The notes beneath the pieces were generated by a model, which worked only from the letters and a program-made list of their open reading frames with translations, made no database searches and was not told the origin of the DNA. Source: Candidatus Electryonea clarkiae (lineage in GTDB: Bacteria; Electryoneota; Electryoneia; Electryoneales; Electryoneaceae). Taken from it: DNA of 61,426 bases. Below are positions 27,101-33,893 of the stretch, piece by piece (position 1 is the stretch's first letter; every line of letters begins with the position of its first letter). The translations under genes were made by a program, and so were the position numbers. The stretch spans positions 1-61,426 of the forward strand of contig JAVCCM010000050.1 of assembly GCA_030765455.1 (NCBI GenBank). The letters run 5' to 3'.

Positions 27101-27742
27101 GGTCATGACACTGATGACGATGATGGTCGCAGCTTCAGAGGCACCGACAGAGGCTGGTTTGAGGATGATGGCGCTTACTTCGTTCGTGCCCTGGTTATCT
27201 ACGAAACCGGCGAACAAGCCCTTATCGGTCCTGACAACAACGAACTTGATGAATTAATCGAATTCGTCGTTTACCGTGACGGTGAAGAACTTGCACGTAC
27301 CACTGAGATGACATATTCTGATCATATTGAAGTTCCCTTGGAAGGTGATGACACCTATATGTGGGAATACTATGTAACGGCAGTCTTTGATGAAGGTGAA
27401 ACCGATCCTACTGACACATTTACAGCAGAATGGGTATTGAATGGTGTCTCAACTCGTGAATTCGATGGTATTCCAGTAGAATGGGATATTGCAGCCGCTT
27501 ATCCGAATCCGTTCAACCCGATGGTTAATGTAGTCGTAGCCGTACCCATGCTTGCTGGTGTGAAAGCTGAGATCGTAAATGTTCTTGGCCGCCGCGTAGC
27601 ATTGCTTCAGGATGGAAAGTTGCAGCCCGGTTATCATAAGATGCACTGGAACGCAACCAGCTATCCCTCGGGATTGTATTTCATGCGTGTTACATCAAGC
27701 ACCGGCTTCAATCAGATTCAGAAGCTGATGTATGTAAAATAA
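24170..27742 (+). CDS. large modular T9SS-sorted secreted protein (duplicate B)
   Basis: A 1190-residue secreted protein with the same module order as its upstream neighbour and long stretches of near-identity. A 102-base block (26620-26721) is identical to 22882-22983, and the sorting domains (from residue 1111, YPNPFNPMVNVVVAVP) differ at only a few bases. The N-terminal 330 residues are much more diverged. The family hallmark is ELDRMGGPDGYGYYF and the sandwich has GPFEIGFDFPFYG. MAM-like, regulatory-like, OB-fold-like and interrupted FN3 domains follow. The ribosome-binding site is AAGGAGGACACG-ATG. It is followed by a good terminator. Function unknown; the mosaic identity points to tandem duplication with later exchange or selection on the N-terminus. 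Confidence 0.9.
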   Translation: MKKLNLLLILCVLFIFTSTGFGVDHPVYDGEIFSGVDFNSLTPEEAAAMEDDYYRNLGQDELDRMGGPDGYGYYFVDSEEDLCPDFEWVDLQNNRDATQVNLTYNMSTGPFEIGFDFPFYGEDKTQIWMSSSGRVGFTTNYLYYTGYQHIPYANYMEDMISMFGGAANCQYNSPCFYMQDEWEDGREVFIAEYNDVPRTGQQNNGADYRISCEVILFDDGEIRIQYDDVGRTYLQYYVIGIESAGSTDGLEYLYCDGALFPESGDVISFMIPASFEDASASGYVTNTMNGLPIVGAVVDINGSSVETDEEGYYEMAVDLAFDEFPTPVTVTVDNFGPLSTTLLFEEGANEFDFELSQLPFWFEMYSCDFEDDDGGWVGTGEWEWSGGDGVGALYYYYGPPHSGDYVWVTDTDATTGPYLAPNGQTMTSGDSYLLPEAGAYFSYWYSMYDYYSYGGHQAQISTDFGDSWEQIVPDGGYPYDGSYSANNQWDPGQGYFGGYNYQTFAFANFDLTDYAGEEVMFRIEHRCWQADYYGPCVDDVAFPVQAMQLTGQVTDSETGDPIVGAYVRCWEAEMDEELYTVVTDEEGMYSAPIYAGDFELEVWNAAYWPTWVEDVEVGDEGGEQDIEMVVIAENTNEIIQTELMPGDFTIATGIVTQGSNTTTCECTEFYIQDESGYGVMIYDPDPMEMAFNRGDSLWIRGRVEEMNNITMIVDFEYEVISIDNDMPEATLMTTDEVREGLAMEGSWVCVLGELQTDPVEDGSYSIYLDDGSGQVESRIWENTCINLRLYEDSEWLHLQGVISYFEGRVRMVPSMQYDIWTTPVYAPEELVGAITVNEESEIPEEWFADVEIEWSHVTPAEPEAEELLYDDDDPDEAIAEVGTVYGVQFTADENRGGQLLELRYYTILNEGENTFTAGIYGWDDGAGAPGDEGMMYPGVVAEDEAWTSLDVTAENIYFRAGEDWVIAFGCDFETVMLGHDTDDDDGRSFRGTDRGWFEDDGAYFVRALVIYETGEQALIGPDNNELDELIEFVVYRDGEELARTTEMTYSDHIEVPLEGDDTYMWEYYVTAVFDEGETDPTDTFTAEWVLNGVSTREFDGIPVEWDIAAAYPNPFNPMVNVVVAVPMLAGVKAEIVNVLGRRVALLQDGKLQPGYHKMHWNATSYPSGLYFMRVTSSTGFNQIQKLMYVK

Positions 27743-27752
27743 TTTGATATTT

Positions 27753-27815
27753 GCCTGTCGGACAGGCGAATTCAGATAATTCGAGCGCCGGATCATTTTT
27801 GATTCGGCGCTTTTC
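27753..27815 (+). terminator. intrinsic terminator after duplicate B
   Basis: A short palindrome GCCTGTC-G-GACAGGC (27753-27767) is followed by a strong hairpin, AGCGCCGGATC (27784-27794) pairing with GATTCGGCGCT (27801-27811) with one G-U pair, and then a T-run at 27811-27814. It lies about 40 bases after the stop codon. Confidence 0.75.
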
Positions 27816-27928
27816 TTATTACTACTCGCTTGATTTATTCTCTTCAATGTGGGTAGTTTAAAAAACAACACTAAATATATAGCTATTGGAATTCATTCCT
27901 TATGATTTCATTAATACGTACAAATTGA

Positions 27929-27957
27929 TTGACCCTTGTGTCAGAATACATTACGAT
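27929..27957 (+). promoter_or_regulatory. candidate sigma-70 promoter of the 27987 gene
   Basis: TTGACC (27929-27934), a 17-base spacer, then TACGAT (27952-27957). Transcription would begin near 27964, about 23 bases before the ATG at 27987. This also argues against an upstream in-frame TTG at 27936 being the start codon. Confidence 0.4.
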
Positions 27958-27986
27958 TGAATTACTTTATTTCAAAGGTTCAAAAT

Positions 27987-30005
27987 ATGTTTATCCGTAG
28001 ATTTGTCGCATTAGTAATGTTGATGTCTTTGTACCCGGTATGCTCCTATCCCTCTGTTGTAAACGGTACCATATCTAATTTAATCACTGAGAATCCAATC
28101 GACAGTGTATATGTTCAATTGTACGATGATGCGATTGGGTTAATCGGAGAAGCATTATCCAACGAAGACGGATGGTATGAAATAAACGAGCTGGAAGACG
28201 GCATCTACTCTGCAACCATTTCAGTTGATATGTATCTGCAACAGCATGTTATAGACATTATTATCATTACTCCTGACACAACCCTGCAGGATGCAGCGCT
28301 GGTTCCATATATTGAGAGTGATATTGAAGGTATCCAGACCAACACTGAACCGGGAACATGGGTTCTTACTCAAGGAATAGTTACCCAACCGACAAATACA
28401 GTTTCACTTGAAAATACTGACTTCTACATCCAGGATGAAACCGGTTATGGAATAAGAGTGTTTTCAACTGATCCCTGGGTTGAAGATGACGACTTACAGC
28501 GTGGTAATGAGCTTCAAATCCTTGGGATTGTCAGTGAAGTGAATGGAATCACCCAGCTCGAGGACTATGTTGAAATTGAAATGCTATCCTATCTAAACCC
28601 GATACCCGCAACAATTACCGGTAACACTTCTGAAATAGCACAGAATAGTGCAATGGAAGGATCATGGGCGCTGGTTGCCGGATACCTGCAGGAGGACCCT
28701 GAGGAGGAAGGCAGTTATACTGTTCATCTTGATGACAGTTCCGGCGAGTGCGCTGTATGGATCGCTGAAGATACCGGGCTCGATCTAACCATGTACAACG
28801 AGGGTGACTGGATCATGGTTGAGGGTATTATCAGCCTGGATAATGATGAAGTACAGATTATTCCATCTCTCACCAGGGATGTTTATCAGGGTCAGATGTA
28901 CTTTCCTTACGGTCTTGAGGCAGATATTACGAACGACATTCTTGGTGAGGTAACACTCTCATGGGAACATGATATTCTTGGTGAAGGTGATGAACTTGCG
29001 TATGATAATAATACTTATACCGGTTCATTTCACTGGGTTGGAAATACATCAGGTACGCGAATGAGTCCACCGGAGTCATGCCAGGTGTTGGCGCTGAAAT
29101 ATCTGGTTCATGCTGTGGATACGTCGGGAGTATTTAATGCCGAAGTATATGGGTGGGGTGAAAATTCGCCGGATACCACATTGGTATATACTTCCGAACA
29201 TACAGGCATTGATCCGGGTGTAAACTGGCAAACGGTTATGGTCTCAGAGGATAGTATATTCTTCGATAATGATTTTGTAGTTGGATTCGGATCGAGTGAT
29301 GAGACAGCGAGGCTCACTTACGATAGCAACCTGAACAATCACCGTAGTTGGGACTATGACGGTGAAGCGTGGACAGACTGGACTGAAGCTTACATGGTTC
29401 GAGTGGTAGTTTTGTATGGCAACGGAATTGTTGCTGAACTTGCACCTGTTGAACGTGAATTATATGATTTTGTTGCTGCTGAAAAGGTTATCACTCCTCT
29501 CGCCTTTCCGCAGATTCATAATGAATTAGATGAATTTCTTGAATTTATTATATACCGGAACGATGAAGAAGCAGGTAGAACCCTGAGCATGACTTATGTA
29601 GATACTTTGCCGGATACCGGCGCTTACACATACCGGATTTCATCACTGTATCATGAAGGAGAAACTGAGCCTTCAGAGCCTGCTGAAGTTTATTGGCAAT
29701 ACGATCCGGTAAAAGATATGAAAAATAGTAATTATCCGCAAGAATGGCTTCTTGTGCCGCCATACCCTAATCCTTTTAATTCATACATTCAAATAAAACT
29801 GGAAGTTCCGGTATCAGCAGTCCTTGATATTGTTGTATTTGATATATTAGGCAGACAGTTGGCAATACTGCACTCTGGTCAGACTCAAAGAGGGACTATG
29901 CATCTCGGATGGGATGCGGCGGAACATACTTCAGGGATTTATTTCTTGAGAATTAAAACGAGTGATGGGTTCGCTAAAGTAAAAAAGATGGTCCTGATCA
30001 AATAG
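27987..30005 (+). CDS. modular T9SS-sorted secreted protein, short form
   Basis: A 672-residue member of the same family as its neighbours but lacking the N-terminal sandwich and the MAM-like domain. The signal peptide (FIRRFVALVMLMSLYPVCSY) leads straight into a carboxypeptidase-regulatory-like domain (VVNGTISNLI through DGIYSATIS). Tandem OB-fold-like domains follow (about 115-300: TQGIVTQPTN, FYIQDETGYGIRVF, GDWIMVEGIIS). The FN3 domain begins near 307 (GEVTLSWEHD), is interrupted by the inserted beta-rich domain (about 336-505), and resumes at NELDEFLEFIIYRND. The T9SS-type domain starts at 593 (YPNPFNSYIQIKLEVP). The ATG at 27987 is chosen because it begins the signal peptide and has AAAGG nine bases upstream. 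It probably has its own promoter. Confidence 0.88.
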   Translation: MFIRRFVALVMLMSLYPVCSYPSVVNGTISNLITENPIDSVYVQLYDDAIGLIGEALSNEDGWYEINELEDGIYSATISVDMYLQQHVIDIIIITPDTTLQDAALVPYIESDIEGIQTNTEPGTWVLTQGIVTQPTNTVSLENTDFYIQDETGYGIRVFSTDPWVEDDDLQRGNELQILGIVSEVNGITQLEDYVEIEMLSYLNPIPATITGNTSEIAQNSAMEGSWALVAGYLQEDPEEEGSYTVHLDDSSGECAVWIAEDTGLDLTMYNEGDWIMVEGIISLDNDEVQIIPSLTRDVYQGQMYFPYGLEADITNDILGEVTLSWEHDILGEGDELAYDNNTYTGSFHWVGNTSGTRMSPPESCQVLALKYLVHAVDTSGVFNAEVYGWGENSPDTTLVYTSEHTGIDPGVNWQTVMVSEDSIFFDNDFVVGFGSSDETARLTYDSNLNNHRSWDYDGEAWTDWTEAYMVRVVVLYGNGIVAELAPVERELYDFVAAEKVITPLAFPQIHNELDEFLEFIIYRNDEEAGRTLSMTYVDTLPDTGAYTYRISSLYHEGETEPSEPAEVYWQYDPVKDMKNSNYPQEWLLVPPYPNPFNSYIQIKLEVPVSAVLDIVVFDILGRQLAILHSGQTQRGTMHLGWDAAEHTSGIYFLRIKTSDGFAKVKKMVLIK

Positions 30006-30156
30006 TTGCTGTAAAAAAAATTCAATTCGACAAATTAGAATTACTCTTAAAAATACCTTGATTCTCAACTACAGAATTCAGTCAGAAAGTAGTATATTGT
30101 AATTGTATTGTGATGTAACCATCTTTTAGAGTAAAAATTCCTATCAGGAGTTTACG

Positions 30157-32865
30157 ATGAAGTCTGTTTTCCAGGTTTTTACGATTTGTCTATTATTGTT
30201 AATTGCAATCTCCGGTTATTGCAATGAGAATTTGTATAAAAATTCCTCAATTGATCCAAAGCTATCTAATGCTCGCCAATTGGCCGGACAAATCAATGAC
30301 GAAATAGACGAACAGGGGGGACCTGACGACTTCGGTTATATATTCATCGACAGCAATGAAGACGACGGTCCGGATTATGACTGGTATGACATCAGTGGAA
30401 CCGGGACTGAAGTCACTGACATAGGTGACGATGATTCGGATGGACCATTTGATATCGGATTCGATTTCCCATTTTACGGTGAAGAGTATGATGAAATCTT
30501 TGTAGCATCCAATGGTTTTCTTACTTTTGGGCAAGGATCCAGCCTCTGGAGAAATATTACTTGCCCGAATGCCGCAGATCCCGACAACGCACTTTTCCTA
30601 TTCGCTGAAGACCTGAATCCGACTGCTAACGGAGAGATATACTATGGTGAGGATGACGATGGTAACTTTATATGCCAATTTGAAGGCGTGTCTGATTACG
30701 GTGTAAATTATTCACGCTTAACCGCGCAAGTGATTCTTTACCCTGATGGAAGTATCCTGTTTCAATATAATACACTGAACTGGACTGATATTACCAGCGA
30801 ATGTATCGGCATAGAAAATTCAAACGGATCAGACGGCTTGCAGGTCTCTCTCGATAATGACCCCCGGGATTATCCCGATGAAGATTTAGCGATTTTATTC
30901 TCTCCTCCCGCACCGGCAACGTTTATTGAAGGAGTGGTTCTGGATGAGAGGACTTCTTTCCCGGTTGAGAATGCATCTGTGGAGCTGTATGACGAAGACG
31001 ATGATCTTGTGGGGAGAAGTTACACAAATGCTGAAGGGGAATACACGATTGAGGAAGTTAGCAGTGGAATCTACAGCGCCGAAGTAACCAGTGACGGATA
31101 TTTTGAACTACTTGTTGAAGATATTGAGGTTGTTGCTCCCGATCCTACAACTCAAAATTTTTCTATTACTCCTTTTTATGAGGTCAGTATCAGGGACATC
31201 CAGACAGCTTTCGAAGAAGGAGTCTGGGTGATCACTGAAGGTGTTGTTACCCAGCCAACTAATTCCACAGACCTTGAAAATACGGATTTCTATATTCAGG
31301 ATGAGAGTGGATATGGTGTGAAAATTTTCGATGAGGAACCCTGGGAAGACGGAAGAAATAATCTTGAGCGGGGAGATCTGGTGCGGGTTTTTGGACAAAC
31401 TGACGAAAACCGTGGTAACACCCGTATTGTAAATCATATTGAGGTTGAGTATCTATCCTCCGATAATCGCCTACCGGCTCCTATCGTTGGCAGTACTGAT
31501 GAGATTTCCAGTTCTGAAGATATGGAAGGTTCGTTTGCTCTTGTAAGTGGTTACCTACAGGGCGATCCTGCGAATGAAGGAGATTACGCACTGATTTTAA
31601 ACGACGAATCCGGTGACTGCATGGTCCAGATATATGAAGACGCCGGTTTTGACCTTTTTGAATACAGTGAAGGCGATTGGTTGATGGTGAAAGGTGTGAT
31701 CACACTTCTTCAGGACGAGGTACATGTTACTCCTTCACTTCATGCGGATATATTTCAGAGTACACAATATGTCCCTCATAATCTTAGCGGGGAAATAGTC
31801 GATTGGGAGAGTGGCGAAGTATCGCTGAGTTGGGAACATACCGTGGTTGAGCTGATATATGATAACGGGGTTCATACTGATACTTACGCCTGGCCCGGAA
31901 ACAGAATGGCAGTAAGGATGAGTCCTGAAAGTTCATGCATATTGTTGACGTTGAAATATTATATCACTACAGATGGTGACGAAGGAGAATTTTTAGCTGA
32001 AATCTATAACTGGCAGGCTCTTGCACCGGGAGACCTTATTTTATCCAATCATATTGAAGCGGTGAACAACGACTCATTAGCCTGGTTTGAAATAGACGTT
32101 TCTGATCAGGAACTCCTGTTTAACCATGATTTTGTCGTTGCATTTGGCTCATTAGATGAAATTACTAATTTAGCCTATGATCGTGATTTTGATAATGAGA
32201 GGAGCTGGGACTTTGGGTTTGGCGAATGGGAATTGTGGTATGAAACCTACCTGGTAAGAGCAGTTGTACTGTATTCAGATGGCGGTGTCGCTGAGCTGGC
32301 GCCTGTCGAACACGCCATTCCCGAAAGAGTAGCAGTCGCTGAAAAGTCAAGTTCCCCCAATGCCGGTACTATTGGAAATAATGAACTGGATGCCTTGATA
32401 GAGTTTGTTATATATCGTGACGGTGAGGAACACGAGAGAACAACTGAATTAAACTTCTCTGAGCAGCTTCCTCAATATGGTGAATATTCTTATGAAGTTT
32501 CTGCTGTCTATCATGAGGGTGAGACAGAACTTTCGGATGAATTTACGATTGAATGGAGTGAAAACGACCAACCCGGTATTAGTTCAGGTACTCTGCCATC
32601 GGATTGGGCAATTAGTTCAGTCTATCCAAACCCATTTAATTCCAGGGTAAATTTCACTTTGGCATCACCAGAACAAGCAAAAGTGAAAATAGAAATAATC
32701 GATATCCTGGGTAGAAACGTTGAAGTAATTAGAAATAATCAGGTTCCACCAGGATACTCTCACTTAACCTGGAGTGCTGAAAAATACCCCGCAGGAATAT
32801 ATTTTCTCCGGGTGCAATCAAACACCGGATTTAATGCTGTACAGAAATTGTTGTTTATAAAATAG
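30157..32865 (+). CDS. modular T9SS-sorted secreted protein, long form without MAM-like domain
   Basis: A 902-residue secreted protein. The signal peptide (about 1-21) is followed by the family hallmark IDEQGGPDDFGYIFIDSNED and a sandwich with GPFDIGFDFPFYG and FVASNGFLTFG (about 45-245). A carboxypeptidase-regulatory-like domain follows (about 250-335: VENASVELYDEDDD, AEGEYTIEE), then tandem OB-fold-like domains (about 347-535: FYIQDESGYGVKIFDEEP, GDLVRVFGQ, GDWLMVKGVI). FN3 (GEVSLSWEH near 555) is interrupted by the beta-rich insert (about 565-735) and resumes at NNELDALIEFVIYRDG. The T9SS-type domain begins at 823 (YPNPFNSRVNFTLASP). AGGAG precedes the ATG by six bases. It is the last of the four-gene cluster and is followed by a repeat-rich spacer. 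Confidence 0.88.
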   Translation: MKSVFQVFTICLLLLIAISGYCNENLYKNSSIDPKLSNARQLAGQINDEIDEQGGPDDFGYIFIDSNEDDGPDYDWYDISGTGTEVTDIGDDDSDGPFDIGFDFPFYGEEYDEIFVASNGFLTFGQGSSLWRNITCPNAADPDNALFLFAEDLNPTANGEIYYGEDDDGNFICQFEGVSDYGVNYSRLTAQVILYPDGSILFQYNTLNWTDITSECIGIENSNGSDGLQVSLDNDPRDYPDEDLAILFSPPAPATFIEGVVLDERTSFPVENASVELYDEDDDLVGRSYTNAEGEYTIEEVSSGIYSAEVTSDGYFELLVEDIEVVAPDPTTQNFSITPFYEVSIRDIQTAFEEGVWVITEGVVTQPTNSTDLENTDFYIQDESGYGVKIFDEEPWEDGRNNLERGDLVRVFGQTDENRGNTRIVNHIEVEYLSSDNRLPAPIVGSTDEISSSEDMEGSFALVSGYLQGDPANEGDYALILNDESGDCMVQIYEDAGFDLFEYSEGDWLMVKGVITLLQDEVHVTPSLHADIFQSTQYVPHNLSGEIVDWESGEVSLSWEHTVVELIYDNGVHTDTYAWPGNRMAVRMSPESSCILLTLKYYITTDGDEGEFLAEIYNWQALAPGDLILSNHIEAVNNDSLAWFEIDVSDQELLFNHDFVVAFGSLDEITNLAYDRDFDNERSWDFGFGEWELWYETYLVRAVVLYSDGGVAELAPVEHAIPERVAVAEKSSSPNAGTIGNNELDALIEFVIYRDGEEHERTTELNFSEQLPQYGEYSYEVSAVYHEGETELSDEFTIEWSENDQPGISSGTLPSDWAISSVYPNPFNSRVNFTLASPEQAKVKIEIIDILGRNVEVIRNNQVPPGYSHLTWSAEKYPAGIYFLRVQSNTGFNAVQKLLFIK

Positions 32866-32879
32866 TGTCTAATATTGTC

Positions 32880-32899
32880 ATTCCCGTGGAGACGGGAAT
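32880..32899. repeat. palindromic element after the T9SS cluster
   Basis: ATTCCCGT (32880-32887), loop GGAG, ACGGGAAT (32892-32899). It is followed by an imperfect continuation (AATCCAG / CTGGATTT). This is the widespread 'TCATTCCCGT..ACGGGAATCC' kind of dispersed palindrome; it can also serve as a terminator-like hairpin for the gene ending at 32865. Confidence 0.6.
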
Positions 32900-33055
32900 C
32901 CAGAAATATCAAGAATTTTACAATCCTGGATTTCCAGGTCAAGCCTGCCACAGTCGAGCAAACCAGAGAATGGCATTTTCGGACAGCCCGCGAATGAGAT
33001 AATTCACATTATACGATTTCTCGAAAATAAAAGATCATGTTTGTGTCATTACCTT

Positions 33056-33136
33056 ACCACAGAGAACACGGAGCAGGCACGAAGATCACAAAGAATTACT
33101 CAGAGTCCTTTGCGGTTTCTCTGCGATCTTTGTGGT
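33056..33136. repeat. dispersed inverted-repeat element, copy 1
   Basis: About 80 bases with imperfect inverted ends (ACCACAGAGAACACGGAG / CTCTGCGATCTTTGTGGT) and internal CAAAG/CTTTG words. Related copies occur at 36745-36841 and 46827-46926. It contains no ORF with coding character and looks like a small non-autonomous palindromic element. Confidence 0.6.
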
Positions 33137-33366
33137 TTTTCTTTTTTCACAGATAGACCAAGTATTTCAATGATTCATGATTTCTTGACGATTCATAACT
33201 TTCAGAAAACCCTATATCATGTCTCTCGGGAATAATTGCATCATGTTTGTGCAAATGCATTACACAATACCATTTAAGTACATGATTTTTGAATTCTCGA
33301 TGCTGCAATATTATCAAGAAAATGTATATTTCTATATAATACAATATATTCAAGAACTCCAATAAA

Positions 33367-33583
33367 CATCTCCGAAGGAGATAAATATGAATAGCCATGG
33401 GTGAAACCCATGGGACAATGTAATCCCAATTGAAGGAACCCTGAAGGGGTTCGACAACGCTATTTACTCAACATGCAGTCCTTGGTTGTCAATATAGTTC
33501 AACTCCTTCAGAGTTGGTGTTATTTCAGACTTTGTCCCACAGGTTTCACCTGTGGCTATTCATATCATTCCCCTTCAGGGAAT
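33367..33583. repeat. 217-base composite palindromic (REP-like) element
   Basis: The two ends are long inverted copies. The left end reads CATCTCCGAAGGAGAT, then ATATGAATAGCC, then a hairpin CATGGGTGAAACCCATG and GGACAA. The right end, read on the other strand, gives CCCTGAAGGGGAATG, ATATGAATAGCC, CACAGGTGAAACCTGTG and GGACAA. Between them are two further small palindromes, AACCCTGAAGGGGTT and CAACTCCTTCAGAGTTG. Paired palindromes of this type are typical of REP elements mobilised by REP-associated Y1 (RAYT) transposases; no such transposase is in the window. Confidence 0.65.
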
Positions 33584-33682
33584 TTGGTCTATAGCAGTTC
33601 TTGAAAGTAATGCAGCTTAAGTATAGCAGTGTTAAAAATAAATTCGCATGACTATAAGGAATATCATTTGGTGCATGGGAAT

Positions 33683-33748
33683 GTAGGGGCAGGATTTATC
33701 CGCACGTGATTGAGTCAATAGGACTGGGCGGATAAATCCTGCCCCTAC
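33683..33748. repeat. perfect 21-bp inverted repeat
   Basis: The arm at 33683-33703 (begins GTAGGGGCAGGA) is the exact reverse complement of 33728-33748, around a 24-base loop. As a transcript it would fold into a very stable hairpin; there is no T-run, so it is more likely a miniature mobile or REP-like element than a terminator. Confidence 0.7.
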
Positions 33749-33830
33749 AACATGCGAACTTACTTCCGAGCAATGCTTAAATCAGCTCACCTTTTACACC
33801 TTTTTTCTCAAGCTCAATAATTCTGACCTA

Positions 33831-33865
33831 ATATAAAAACCCGGGCTGCTTACACAACCCGGGTT
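33831..33865 (-). terminator. intrinsic terminator of the repeat-domain lipoprotein gene
   Basis: AACCCGGG (33838-33845) pairs perfectly with CCCGGGTT (33858-33865) around a 12-base loop, and on the minus strand is followed by a run of five Ts. It lies about 30 bases past the stop codon at 33894. Confidence 0.85.
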
Positions 33866-33893
33866 AATCAATCTAGTCTTTTACAGACCAATA

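Larger units (their letters stand above)
32866..33893. other. 1-kb repeat-rich intergenic region between convergent genes
   Basis: No gene could be supported. The region is a patchwork of at least four palindromic elements listed separately (32880-32899, 33056-33136, 33367-33583, 33683-33748) plus the terminator of the minus-strand lipoprotein gene. The two short reading frames in it (32760-32951 minus and 33041-33235 plus) are translations of dispersed repeats. Such accumulation is typical of a convergent, unselected spacer. Confidence 0.7.

Noticed and set aside
32760..32951. 63-codon minus-strand frame containing FLDSRLHGNDN
   Set aside because: This is the well-known false protein made from the ATTCCCGT..ACGGGAAT palindrome and overlaps the real secreted-protein gene.
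33041..33235. 64-codon reading frame in the repeat-rich spacer
   Set aside because: It is a translation of the dispersed repeat (starts MCHYLTTENTEQ) with no ribosome-binding site.
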